A DNA stretch of 64,000 bases from Streptomyces venezuelae (lineage in GTDB: Bacteria > Actinomycetota > Actinomycetes > Streptomycetales > Streptomycetaceae): assembly GCF_008642315.1 (NCBI RefSeq), contig NZ_CP029192.1, positions 7,874,001-7,938,000 on the forward strand, written 5' to 3'. Shown here piece by piece: positions 54,548 through 62,846 of the stretch. The position numbers were made by a program, and so were the translations under genes. The stretch's first letter is position 1. Each line of letters starts with the position of its first letter. The notes beneath the pieces are model-generated. The model had not been told where the DNA came from. It ran no database searches and saw only the letters and a list, made by a program, of their open reading frames with translations.

Positions 54548-55417
54548 CTACCCGCGCGGTTCCCCGCGCCCCCTCACCGCCGTCACCAAGAGCGCCACGC
54601 TGCGCAGTCGCAGTGCTCCGGCCGTCTCGTGCGGGCGCAGAGTTTCCGTCAGGCGGGTGTGGGCCTCGGTGCGGGTCTCGGGGGTGACCTGGCTCGTCAG
54701 GTGGCGGCCGGGGCCCGAGTCGAGGAGGAAGACGGCCGCGTCGGCGGCGCCCGCGCCCCATGTTCCGTACGTCTCCACGCGCCGCGCCTCGACGCGCTCG
54801 AACCCCGCGGCCGACAGCACCTCACAGGTCCCGTCGGCGTCCGCGAGGGAGAACATGCCGGGGCCGCCGGGTGCGCCGAAGCCGCCGAGGGGGAGCAGGT
54901 CGTCCAGTGCGGTGAAGGCCTGGAGCCACTCGTTGTCCTCGGGGTGCGCGCCGCAGACGAACGCCGCGCGGCCGCCGGGGCGCAGCGCGCGGGCGATGTT
55001 GCCGAAACCGGCGACGGGGTCGGCGAAGAACAGGACGCCGTAGCGGCTGATCGCGGCGTCGTACGCGGCAGGGGTGAAGGGGTGGGCCTGGGCGTCGCCC
55101 TGCGTGAAGGAGACGTTGTCCAGGCCCTCCTGGCGGGCCGCACGGCGCGCCCCCGCCAGCATCGGCGCCGACAGGTCGAGTCCCAGCGCGTGGCCGTCGT
55201 GCGCGCGGCGGGCGGCCAGCCTGGTCGTCTGTCCGGCGCCGCAGCCGATGTCCAGGACCCGGTCGTGCCTGCCGATCGAAGCGGCGTCCAGGAGCGGGGT
55301 GTTGAAACCCGCGTTCACCGCGTCCCAGCGGTCCCGGTTGCGGGCCCAGTGCTCCCCCTCGTAACCGTTCCACGCCTGTGCCTGCTCGGTGTTGATGATG
55401 TTCCGCACTTCCTGCAC
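54548..55417 (-). CDS. Class I SAM-dependent methyltransferase
   Basis: Protein of 289 residues. The GTG at 55417 was preferred for the GGGGGACGGA before it; an ATG at 55435 is possible. It begins VQEVRNIINTEQAQAWNGYE, then SAM motif I VLDIGCGAGQTTRLAARRA, then GDAQAHPF and ISRYGVLFFADP. It methylates a small molecule of unknown identity (UbiE/SAM-MT11-like group). It is divergent from a TetR gene, with two palindromic operators between, and is that regulator's likely target. Confidence 0.87.
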   Translation of the reverse strand: MQEVRNIINTEQAQAWNGYEGEHWARNRDRWDAVNAGFNTPLLDAASIGRHDRVLDIGCGAGQTTRLAARRAHDGHALGLDLSAPMLAGARRAARQEGLDNVSFTQGDAQAHPFTPAAYDAAISRYGVLFFADPVAGFGNIARALRPGGRAAFVCGAHPEDNEWLQAFTALDDLLPLGGFGAPGGPGMFSLADADGTCEVLSAAGFERVEARRVETYGTWGAGAADAAVFLLDSGPGRHLTSQVTPETRTEAHTRLTETLRPHETAGALRLRSVALLVTAVRGRGEPRG

Positions 55418-55459
55418 TCCGTCCCCCTGACGCATGGCGATGTGGGCGCACCGATAGAA

Positions 55460-55473
55460 TGGGCGCTCGCCCA
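55460..55473. promoter_or_regulatory. TetR operator copy 1
   Basis: TGGGCG-CT-CGCCCA: 6-bp arms around two bases, centred at 55466.5. It has the same arms as the second site and lies on the methyltransferase side. Confidence 0.7.
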
Positions 55474-55476
55474 AAG

Positions 55477-55498
55477 GGTATGGGCGATCGCCCATACC
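55477..55498. promoter_or_regulatory. TetR operator copy 2 (perfect 22-bp palindrome)
   Basis: A perfect palindrome centred at 55487.5, core TATGGGCGATCGCCCATA. It lies 21 bases (two helical turns) from copy 1, between the divergent methyltransferase and TetR genes. Confidence 0.8.
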
Positions 55499-55558
55499 TG
55501 CAACGGGGCGATGCGGGCGCCGAGTTGTTCCCGTGTCGCCGATGCCGAGGAGGAAGTC

Positions 55559-56146
55559 ATGTCACCGCGCGGAGTCGCGATCCCCGATCTTCGCGAGCGG
55601 CTGTTCGCCGCCGCGGAACGGATCGTCGCCCGCGAGGGCGCCGCCGCACTCACCAGCCGGTCCGTCACGGCCGAGGCGGGTTGCGCCAAAGGCATACTGC
55701 ACACGCACTTCGGGGGCGTGGACGCCTTCGTCGCCGAGCTCGTGCTCGACCGGTTCGGGCGCACCGCGGCCCGCGCCCGGGAACTCCCCGCCCGTGCGGG
55801 TCAGGACACCGTCGCGGCGAACCTGACCGACGTGGCGCTCGGGCTCCTCGACTCCCTCGACCCGAGGGTCGTCGGCCTGGCCCTGACGAGCAACGCCACC
55901 TCCCAGCGGATCCGCGACGCCCTGGCGGAGGGGTCCCCCGGCTTCTGCGCGATCCAGGGCGAGCTCACCGCCTACCTCGACGCGGAACGGCGGCTCGGCC
56001 GCGTCGCGGACGGCACCGACACCGCCACGGCGGCGCTCGCCCTCGTCGGAACCGTCCACCACCTCCTGATGACCGGCGGCTGGCCCGGCGCGCCCGACCC
56101 GCGCGAACAGGCCGAGCGGCTGGTCGCCCTGCTGGTGTCGAGGTGA
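55559..56146 (+). CDS. TetR family transcriptional repressor
   Basis: Protein of 195 residues. The ATG at 55559 follows GAGGAGGAAG. The N-terminal HTH is LFAAAERIVAREGAAALTSR with SVTAEAGCAKGILHTHFG; the C-terminal domain is helical and ligand-binding. Its own promoter and that of the divergent methyltransferase share the paired operators, so autoregulation is likely. The next gene (FAD protein) is convergent. Confidence 0.9.
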   Translation: MSPRGVAIPDLRERLFAAAERIVAREGAAALTSRSVTAEAGCAKGILHTHFGGVDAFVAELVLDRFGRTAARARELPARAGQDTVAANLTDVALGLLDSLDPRVVGLALTSNATSQRIRDALAEGSPGFCAIQGELTAYLDAERRLGRVADGTDTATAALALVGTVHHLLMTGGWPGAPDPREQAERLVALLVSR

Positions 56147-56182
56147 GTGTGCGAGGGCTCCGGGCTCCCCGGCGGCGCGCGC

Positions 56183-57376
56183 TCACTCGTCGCAGCACGC
56201 CGCCACGGACTTCGTGAGCCGAGGCCCCGCGAACCGCGTTCCGCTGACCAGCCGCATCGCGGGGCCGTACGTCGCCACCGCGGACGGCCCGGTGAAGTAC
56301 AGGCCCGGCACGCTGGAGGAGAATCCCTTGTCCAGTACGGGGAATCCGCCGACGCGCATCAGGTCCGCGCGGAGCTCGGGGGAGAGGAATTCCAGGGACT
56401 CCAGCTGCACGCGGTACCCCGTCGCGGCGAGGACGTGCTCGGACTCGACGGTCTGGACACGTCCGTCGGGCGTCGTCGTCCGCAGGGCGATCCCGCCGCC
56501 GTACGCCTCGGCGCCCGTGATCTCCCGCCCCGCGAGGACGGGCACCCTGCCCTCGAACCGCTCCCTGAGCCACCACGCCCCGCCCGGCCGCAACGCGCGC
56601 TCGGCGAACCGGAGCCGGGCGGCCGCGGGCAGCCGTCGGAACGCGGCGGGCTGGCGCGTGAGGCCGTACATGGTCCAGGACCGGCCCGCCGGCGTGTCGG
56701 GACGCCACTGCGGCCCCGACGGCGGCGCGTCGAACCGGACCCGCGGACCGCGCGCCACCACCCGCACGTCCGCGCCCGCCTCATGGAGCAGAGCGGCACT
56801 CTCCACCGCGGACTGGCCGGCTCCCACGACGGTGACGCTGCGCCCCGCGAAGCTGCTCGGGTCGGTCTGCTGGGAGCTGTGCGAGATCAGGCCGAGCGCC
56901 GCGGGCCCGCCGGACGCCGCCGCCGCGAGGGGCGCGGGCAGATGCGCGAACCCCGTGAGCCCGGTGGCCACGACGACGGCCCCCGCCCTGAGCACCTCGC
57001 CCGACGAAAGCTTCACGCGGAAGCCGTCCGCGCCCCGGTCGACCGCGGCCACCCGCTCGTCCTCGACGCGGGGCACGAGCCGCTCCCGGAACCACTTCCC
57101 GTACCGCAGGAAGAGCCCGACGGGCACCTGGTCGTGGTCGTCGAGCCTGCGCTCTCCCGCGTCGCGGCAGTAGTCGTGGAGCGTGAACCCCTCGCGCGGG
57201 GTCGCCAGTTCGGTGGCCGCGGGCGGCGTCCGCAGGAGCATGCCCGAGGGCATGCGCCGGGCCCAGCTCGCCACGGGGGCGCCGAAGATCCGTACGGGCA
57301 TGCCGCGTGCCCTGAGGTGTGCGGCGGCGGACAGGCCGTACGGGCCGGCGCCTATGACGACGACGGTCTTGGACAT
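56183..57376 (-). CDS. FAD/NAD(P)-binding oxidoreductase
   Basis: Protein of 397 residues. The ATG at 57376 follows GGGAGGGACC. The first dinucleotide fold is VVVIGAGPYGLSAAAHLRAR and the second VTVVGAGQSAVESAALLHEA, with the late FAD segment VLAATGYRVQ. This two-Rossmann plan is that of flavin monooxygenase-like and lysine/ornithine N-hydroxylase-like proteins. The substrate is unknown. It follows a small membrane protein gene on the same strand by 90 bases. Confidence 0.85.
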   Translation of the reverse strand: MSKTVVVIGAGPYGLSAAAHLRARGMPVRIFGAPVASWARRMPSGMLLRTPPAATELATPREGFTLHDYCRDAGERRLDDHDQVPVGLFLRYGKWFRERLVPRVEDERVAAVDRGADGFRVKLSSGEVLRAGAVVVATGLTGFAHLPAPLAAAASGGPAALGLISHSSQQTDPSSFAGRSVTVVGAGQSAVESAALLHEAGADVRVVARGPRVRFDAPPSGPQWRPDTPAGRSWTMYGLTRQPAAFRRLPAAARLRFAERALRPGGAWWLRERFEGRVPVLAGREITGAEAYGGGIALRTTTPDGRVQTVESEHVLAATGYRVQLESLEFLSPELRADLMRVGGFPVLDKGFSSSVPGLYFTGPSAVATYGPAMRLVSGTRFAGPRLTKSVAACCDE

Positions 57377-57466
57377 GGGGGTCCCTCCCAGCGGAACGTG
57401 CGGATCGGCGGGCCGGAGCCGCTCCCGTCCGCGTCGGCCCGCGCGGTGCACGCGCCGGGGGCCGGG

Positions 57467-58027
57467 TCAGACGGTGAGCGGCGGGCGGGCCGGAGGGCCC
57501 CGCCGAACCAGTGCGTCCGCGAGGAGGAGGGGGAGGGAGAGTGCGTGGGCCGGACGCGCCGGACGGTGCGTTGCCGTCGGGGGCGGTGGTGCGAGGTCCC
57601 GCGGTGTGCGGAACGGGCGCAGCAGCCGTGCCAGGAACGCCCACAGGAGGCGCAGGGTCCGGGTGAGGGAGCCGCCGCCGAGTGGGCGGGGCGCGGTGGT
57701 CGGCGCGGGGGTGCGGGTGCCGGGGCTCCACCGCTCACGGACCGAGGCCCACCGGGTGCGGCGGGCCTCGTCCTGCGGCGGGGCGTGGCGGAGCGACAGC
57801 GCTGCGTGGAACAGGACCGCGGCGGCGACCGTCCGCGCGTCCCACACGGGCACGGGTCCGAGCACGAGGTGGTACGCGGCGACGGCGAAGAGGGTGCCCG
57901 TCAGCGAGCGGGTGGCGGACCGCGACGCCGGGCGTGCGGGGGCCGGCCACGCCACCGCTCCCGGCGGCGCGACGGTCCTGTGACCGTGGCGCCGCCGGGA
58001 GCGAAGCGTCGGTCCCGAAGTCTCCAT
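57467..58027 (-). CDS. Hypothetical membrane protein
   Basis: Protein of 186 residues starting METSGPTLRSRRRHGHR. It has two or three weakly hydrophobic segments (about residues 43-60, 62-80 and 125-140) and long Arg/Pro-rich stretches. No family is recognised. It lies between the PBP gene and the FAD protein gene, on the same strand, and may be cotranscribed with the latter. Confidence 0.5.
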   Translation of the reverse strand: METSGPTLRSRRRHGHRTVAPPGAVAWPAPARPASRSATRSLTGTLFAVAAYHLVLGPVPVWDARTVAAAVLFHAALSLRHAPPQDEARRTRWASVRERWSPGTRTPAPTTAPRPLGGGSLTRTLRLLWAFLARLLRPFRTPRDLAPPPPTATHRPARPAHALSLPLLLADALVRRGPPARPPLTV

Positions 58028-58059
58028 GACCCACCCATCATGGTGTGTCAGCTCGCGGC

Positions 58060-58076
58060 TGTCACCCGGGGTGACA
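58060..58076. promoter_or_regulatory. 17-bp palindrome upstream of the hypothetical membrane protein gene
   Basis: TGTCACCCGGGGTGACA: 8-bp arms with a single central base, 32 bases before the ATG of the 58027 gene and 61 bases after the PBP stop. It could be an operator or a terminator stem. Confidence 0.45.
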
Positions 58077-58136
58077 CGCCTGCGGTCCCGCATCGGCCAT
58101 GAACCAGCCGTGGGCGGAAGGGAGTTGACGTACCGG

Positions 58137-59609
58137 CTAGCGCTTGAGCACCGCCTCCATGACCGCTTTCGCTATCGGCGCCCCCAGCCGGCCGCCCGCG
58201 ATCTCGGAGCGGGAGATGTCCATGTCCTCGGGGTCGACGAGCACCGCGACCGCCACCGGTGACGTGCTGTCCGACTGCTTGGCGTACGAGACGAACCACG
58301 CGTACGGGCGCTCGTCGCGCACATCCGCACCGTGCTGCGCGGTGCCCGGCTTGCCGCCCACGGTGACGCCCTGCATGCGCACCTTGTCCGCCGTGCCGTC
58401 CGTCACCGTGTGCTCCATCATGGCCTGCACCTTCTTCGCCGTGTCCACGGAGACGGCACGGTCGAGCACCTCGGGCTCGGCCTTCTCGATCACCGACAGG
58501 TCGGGGCCGCGCAACTCGTCCACCATGTACGGCTTCATCACCTTGCCGTCGTTGGCGAGCCCCGCGACGGTCATGGCCATCTGCAGGGGCGTACTGGTCA
58601 CGCTGCCCTGGCCCATGCCGGTCAGCGCGGTCTGCGGCTTGTCCAGTTCCTTCGGATAGGTGCTCGCCGCCGACCGTACGGGCGTGAACTGCTCCTTGTT
58701 GAACCCGAACTTCTCCGCGGTCTCCCGCATCTTGTCCTTGCCGGTCTTCAGCGCCGCGTCCAGGAAGACGTTGTTGCACGACCACTGCATCGCGGTCTTC
58801 ATCGACACCTTGTCGCACATCGAGTCGGGTACGACGTTGCCGATCTCCGTGCTGCTGAGCGGCAGCCGGTAGGGGGCCCGGGCGCCGGACGGGGCGTCGA
58901 TGTCGGCCACCGTGCCGTGCTCCAGGGCGGCGGCCGCGGTGAGGATCTTGAAGGTCGAGCCGGGCGGGTACGTCTCGCGCGTCGCCCGGTTGTTCAGCGG
59001 CTTGTCCTTGCGCCGGTCGAGCTCCTTGAACGCCTCGCTCTCCTTGCCGGAGATGCCGGCGAACACCGAGGGGTCGTACGACGGGGTGCTCGCCATCGCG
59101 AGGATCTTGCCGGAGCGCGGGTCGACGGCGACCACCGCGCCCTTCGCGTCCAGATCCGTCAGCCCCTTGTAGGCCGCCTTCTGCGCCTTGGGGTCGATGG
59201 TGGTGACGACATCGCCGGGCCGCGGCTTCTGCCTGGTCAGAACATCCAGAGGGCTGCCGAGGAGCCTGCGGTCCTTGCCGCTCAGGAGGTCGTTCTCGAC
59301 GCCCTCGAGGAACGTGGCGCCCTGCGCCTGCGAGAAGTAGCCGGTGACCGGCGCGTACATCGGACCTTCCTTGAAGGTGCGCTTGTACTTGAGGTCCGAA
59401 CCCGGCGTCGCCACGGATCCGGTGATCGGCTTCCCGCCGACGACGATGTCCCCGCGCGGCTTGCTGAACGTGTCGATCTGCACCCGCCGGTTCTTCTTGT
59501 GCTCGGCGAGGCTGTCGCCCCGGGCGAACTGCACCCACGTGGCCCGTACCAGCAAGGACAGTACGAGGACCCCGCAGAAGACGGCTATGTGCCGCATTGT
59601 CCTGTTCAT
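58137..59609 (-). CDS. Penicillin-binding protein (transpeptidase)
   Basis: Protein of 490 residues. The N-terminal membrane anchor is FCGVLVLSLLV; an NTF2-like or dimerisation region follows, then the transpeptidase domain with Ser218-Thr-Phe-Lys221 (YPPGSTFK), Ser277-Cys-Asn279 and Lys420-Pro-Gly-Thr (GGKPGTAQHG). The KPGT form of the third motif is common in PbpA-like class B proteins. It cross-links peptidoglycan outside the membrane. It is divergent from a LysR/beta-lactamase pair with 85 bases between starts. Confidence 0.92.
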   Translation of the reverse strand: MNRTMRHIAVFCGVLVLSLLVRATWVQFARGDSLAEHKKNRRVQIDTFSKPRGDIVVGGKPITGSVATPGSDLKYKRTFKEGPMYAPVTGYFSQAQGATFLEGVENDLLSGKDRRLLGSPLDVLTRQKPRPGDVVTTIDPKAQKAAYKGLTDLDAKGAVVAVDPRSGKILAMASTPSYDPSVFAGISGKESEAFKELDRRKDKPLNNRATRETYPPGSTFKILTAAAALEHGTVADIDAPSGARAPYRLPLSSTEIGNVVPDSMCDKVSMKTAMQWSCNNVFLDAALKTGKDKMRETAEKFGFNKEQFTPVRSAASTYPKELDKPQTALTGMGQGSVTSTPLQMAMTVAGLANDGKVMKPYMVDELRGPDLSVIEKAEPEVLDRAVSVDTAKKVQAMMEHTVTDGTADKVRMQGVTVGGKPGTAQHGADVRDERPYAWFVSYAKQSDSTSPVAVAVLVDPEDMDISRSEIAGGRLGAPIAKAVMEAVLKR

Positions 59610-59694
59610 GAGCCGAGGAGAGCAGCCGCGCGGCCGATGTGTCCAAGATGGATATGGAGTGCGTACCGATCAATCTCGGATATCGTTGCTGCTC

Positions 59695-60675
59695 GTGGAC
59701 CTGATACTGCATCTCCGGTGCTTCGTGGCTGTTGCAGAAGAGTCACACTTCGGCCGTGCCGCCGCCCGTCTCGGCACGGCGCAGCCGCCACTGTCGCAGC
59801 GCATCCAGCGGCTGGAGCGTGAGCTCGGGGTCCGGCTCTTCGAGCGCAACAGCCGGCAGGTGACGATCACCAAGGGCGGGGTGCTCCTCCTCGACGAGGC
59901 CCGCGAGCTGCTGGCCCGCGCCGAAGCCCTGATGGCCACCAGCCGCCGCATCCGCGACGGCGACGCCGGACTGCTGCGGGCCGCGCTGCCGCCCGACATC
60001 GCGGGCGAGACCGTCGCCGAGATCCTGGCGGACTTCCGACGGCGGCACGCGGACGTCGAACTGGAACTGCACGAACTGCCCACCTCGGAACAGCTCGCCC
60101 GGTTCGCCTCGCACGACCTGGACGTCGGGCTCATCCACCACCCCTGTGACGTCACGGGCCTCGGCCTCGGCCCCGTCCTCCGGCGTGAACTGGGCGTACT
60201 GCTGCCGCGCGACGCCCCCGCGGCCGCCCTCGGCGAGGTACCGCTCAGTGCCCTCGCCGACCACGACCTGATCCTCTTCCCGCGCGCCAACGCCCCCGCC
60301 CTCCACGACGACCTGCTCACCACCTGCGCCCGCAACGGCTACACGCCCGCCGCCATCCGGCACGGCCAAGGTCCCAGCTTCATCCGCGGGCTCATCCGCT
60401 CCGCCGACTCCGTGGCCTTCCGGCCGCGCGAGGCACGCTCCGCCGACGGAGCCGTCGATGCCCCCGTCGACGACCCCGAGATCGTGTGGCGCCCGCTGGC
60501 CGGCGCGCCCCTGGCCCTGCGGAGCTCGGTGGCGTGGCCGCAGGGGCGCAGCGACGCCGCCGTCACCGCCTTCGCCGAGGCCACCACGCACGCCATGTGG
60601 AAAACTGCCGCGGTGACCACCGACCTGCCCTCGCGCCCCGTCCACCTGCGCCCGGCAGCGGAGTACTACCTGTGA
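59695..60675 (+). CDS. LysR family regulator (AmpR-like position)
   Basis: Protein of 326 residues with a GTG start at 59695. No clear ribosome binding site precedes it, so leaderless or weak initiation is likely. The N-terminal HTH is LRCFVAVAEESHFGRAAARL and QPPLSQRIQRLERELGVRLF; the C-terminal domain is periplasmic-binding-like. Its stop overlaps the beta-lactamase start (60672-60675). Location and coupling recall AmpR-AmpC, in which a LysR regulator senses cell-wall fragments or beta-lactam stress. Confidence 0.88.
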   Translation: MDLILHLRCFVAVAEESHFGRAAARLGTAQPPLSQRIQRLERELGVRLFERNSRQVTITKGGVLLLDEARELLARAEALMATSRRIRDGDAGLLRAALPPDIAGETVAEILADFRRRHADVELELHELPTSEQLARFASHDLDVGLIHHPCDVTGLGLGPVLRRELGVLLPRDAPAAALGEVPLSALADHDLILFPRANAPALHDDLLTTCARNGYTPAAIRHGQGPSFIRGLIRSADSVAFRPREARSADGAVDAPVDDPEIVWRPLAGAPLALRSSVAWPQGRSDAAVTAFAEATTHAMWKTAAVTTDLPSRPVHLRPAAEYYL

Positions 60676-61556
60676 GCACCACCCAGGGCCTCCTGCGCGA
60701 CGCCTTCGCCGAAGCCGGCGTCACGGGCCGTCTGCACGCCGTCGACATCGACTCCGGGGCGGAGGTCGACTTCGGCGCCGACCAGCCGGTCGTCACCGCG
60801 AGCGTGCACAAGCTCTGCCTGCTCGTCACGCTCCACCAGCGGGCCGCGGCCGGGGAGCTGGACCTCACCGAACAGGTCGAGTGCCCCGCGGACCTGCGCA
60901 CGCCCGGTCCCACGGGGATCTCCGCCATGCTCGACCCCGTCCGGATGTCCCTGCGCGACATCGCCTTCCTGATGATGGCCGTGAGCGACAACACCGCGGC
61001 CGACCTCCTCCTCGCACGCGTCGGCCTGGACGCCGTCAACGCCACCACCGCCGCGCTCGGCCTCGACCGCACGCACGCGGCGCACACCTTCGGCGAACTC
61101 CTCGCCACGATGAAGGAGGACGCGGGGCCCGGCGGCGCGCAGGCGCTCACCGACCCCCATGTCATCGCACGGCTGCGGGCGCTCGACCCGGCCCGCAGCA
61201 ACCGCAGCACGCCGCGCGACATGACCCGCCTCCTCGCCGCCGTCTGGCGGGACGAGGCGTGCGCGCCCGAGCACGGTCCCGCGCTGCGCCGTCTCCTCGG
61301 CCTCCAGGTCTGGCCGCACCGGATGGCGTCGGGCTTCCCCTTCGACGACGTCCACGTCGCGGGCAAGACCGGCAGCCTCCCCACGCTGCGCAACGAGGTG
61401 GGAGTCGTCGAATACCCCGACGGCGGCCGCTACGCCGTCGCCGTCTTCACCCGCGCCGCGGGCACCGCGGCCATCCTCCCCACGGCCGACGCGGTCATCG
61501 GCACGGCGGCCCGCATCGCGGTGGACGCGCTGCGGGCGCAGGCGGGGAGCCACTGA
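60672..61556 (+). CDS. Class A beta-lactamase-family serine hydrolase
   Basis: Protein of 294 residues with a GTG start overlapping the LysR stop. Motifs: Ser44-Val-His-Lys47 (TASVHKL), Ser105-Asp-Asn107 (VSDNTA) and Lys232-Thr-Gly (AGKTGSL). Glu142 in FGELL sits where the general base Glu166 is expected, although the usual ExxLN is not kept. No signal peptide is apparent, which is odd for a secreted beta-lactamase. It may be exported without a classical signal or act in the cytoplasm. The altered Glu region makes the activity uncertain. Confidence 0.85.
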   Translation: MSTTQGLLRDAFAEAGVTGRLHAVDIDSGAEVDFGADQPVVTASVHKLCLLVTLHQRAAAGELDLTEQVECPADLRTPGPTGISAMLDPVRMSLRDIAFLMMAVSDNTAADLLLARVGLDAVNATTAALGLDRTHAAHTFGELLATMKEDAGPGGAQALTDPHVIARLRALDPARSNRSTPRDMTRLLAAVWRDEACAPEHGPALRRLLGLQVWPHRMASGFPFDDVHVAGKTGSLPTLRNEVGVVEYPDGGRYAVAVFTRAAGTAAILPTADAVIGTAARIAVDALRAQAGSH

Positions 61557-61566
61557 CCGACGCGGC

Positions 61567-61664
61567 GGCTCACAGCGGTCCAGGAGGACGCCCACGCCGA
61601 CGAGTGCGCCCAGCTGAGCCATCGTCACCAGCGGCAGCCCCGCGAGGACCGCGAGAGCCGCGGG
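61567..61664 (-). pseudogene. MMPL transporter C-terminal scrap
   Basis: A minus-strand stretch of about 32 codons encodes LAVLAGLPLVTMAQLGALVG and VGVLLD, the highly conserved last helices of MMPL exporters, then breaks off. It lies between the beta-lactamase stop and the stop of the microprotein gene. A second MMPL piece occurs at 33475-33640. Confidence 0.6.
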
Positions 61665-61832
61665 CTATTCGATCTCGCGCATCATCTTCTCCATCGAGCC
61701 GACCGTGTGCCGGGTCTGCGCCAGCTCCTCGCGGGTCTGCCGCATCTCCTCGAGCGAGCGCCGGTGCAGCTCGACGTTGTCCTCGAGCAGCTGGGCGTAC
61801 CGCGCGGCGAGCGTCACCAGTTGTCCATTCAC
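61665..61832 (-). CDS. 55-residue coiled-coil microprotein
   Basis: A GTG at 61832 opens a 55-codon frame beginning VNGQLVTLAARYAQLLEDN and continuing with ELHRRSLEEMRQTREELAQT. It is a single amphipathic helix with heptads, ending MEKMMREIE. It overlaps the preceding gene (61829-61832), a sign of coupled translation. Its function is unknown; such helices commonly dimerise or act as adaptors. Confidence 0.6.
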   Translation of the reverse strand: MNGQLVTLAARYAQLLEDNVELHRRSLEEMRQTREELAQTRHTVGSMEKMMREIE

Positions 61833-62050
61833 TTCGCTGCCTCTTTCGGGGTCTGCGTTGTCGGGGTTTCCCCTTCCGGGGTCCGTGCGGGCTTCTCCCG
61901 GGTGTCCGTGAGGGGCGGGACCGCCCGGTGGACGAGCTGTGGCGTCAACACGTAGAAGAACGGCGCCACTTCGTAGTACTTCATGTTCTTTCCGTCCTCG
62001 CTCACTTCGAGCGAACCGATGACGAGACCGGAGGGTCGGATAGGGGACAT
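61829..62050 (-). CDS. Small hypothetical protein coupled to the coiled-coil microprotein
   Basis: Protein of 73 residues from ATG 62050 (MSPIRPSGLVIGSLEVSEDG), with MKYYEVAPFFYVLTPQLVH in the middle and a Pro/Thr/Lys-rich tail. It has no signal peptide. It overlaps the next gene by four bases. It is not recognised, but the coupling and codon use suggest a real gene. Confidence 0.55.
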   Translation of the reverse strand: MSPIRPSGLVIGSLEVSEDGKNMKYYEVAPFFYVLTPQLVHRAVPPLTDTREKPARTPEGETPTTQTPKEAAK

Positions 62051-62156
62051 CTCAGGGTCGACCCCGCCGCGACCCGTACGGGACAGGGCCGCCACCCCGA
62101 CCCGTACGGGTCACCAGAACGCGCCGTCGCCCCGCACCTGCGCCTTGAATGAACGG

Positions 62157-62846
62157 GTGACAGCGCCTCCCGACGACTGCCTCGCGCGCAACGAGTGGAT
62201 CTGCGGTGAGTACCTGAGCACCCGCCGCCAGATCCTGCTCGACGCGGTCGTGCAGCACCTGCAGCTGACGTCGCTCGCCGTCCTGATCGCGCTCGTCGTC
62301 GCGGTGCCGCTGGCCGTGCTCGCCCGCCGCTGGGGGTGGGCCGCCGGGCCGGTCCTCGCGCTCACCACCGTCCTCTACACGATCCCCTCGCTCGCGATGT
62401 TCTCGCTGCTGCTCCCGGTGTACGGCCTCTCCGCCTCACTCGTCGTCGCGGGCCTCGTCCTCTACTCGCTCACCCTGCTCGTGCGGAACATCCTCGCCGG
62501 GCTGCGCGCCGTACCGGAGGACACCCGGCAGGCCGCCCGCGGCATGGGATACGGCCCCGTCCGCCTCCTGCTCACGGTCGAACTCCCGCTGGCGCTCCCC
62601 GCCGCCATGGCCGGACTGCGCATCGCCACGGTCTCCGCCGTCTCCCTCGTCACCATCGGCGCGATCGTCGGCTTCGGCGGGCTCGGCAACCTCATCTACA
62701 CCGGCATGAACACCTACTTCAAAGCACAGGTGCTCACCGCCTCCGTGCTCTGCGTCGTCATCGCCGTCGCCGCCGACCTCCTGCTGCTCGGCGTACAACG
62801 CGTCCTCACCCCGTGGGAACGAGCGACGAGAGCGGTACGCCCATGA
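62157..62846 (+). CDS. Osmoprotectant (glycine betaine/choline) ABC transporter permease 1
   Basis: Protein of 229 residues with a GTG start at 62157. It has six helices and the permease EAA-type loop VPEDTRQAARGMGYGPVRLL, followed by ELPLALPAAMAGLRIA and GAIVGFGGLGNLIYTGMN, typical of OpuC/OpuB-type permeases for betaine and choline. It is first in a run of three overlapping genes; the second permease starts inside its stop. Confidence 0.9.
   Translation: MTAPPDDCLARNEWICGEYLSTRRQILLDAVVQHLQLTSLAVLIALVVAVPLAVLARRWGWAAGPVLALTTVLYTIPSLAMFSLLLPVYGLSASLVVAGLVLYSLTLLVRNILAGLRAVPEDTRQAARGMGYGPVRLLLTVELPLALPAAMAGLRIATVSAVSLVTIGAIVGFGGLGNLIYTGMNTYFKAQVLTASVLCVVIAVAADLLLLGVQRVLTPWERATRAVRP

Noticed and set aside
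61981..62156. Start of the first osmoprotectant permease in the longer upstream frame
   Set aside because: The upstream codons overlap the divergent microprotein gene and do not look like a permease. The GTG at 62157 fits the family length.
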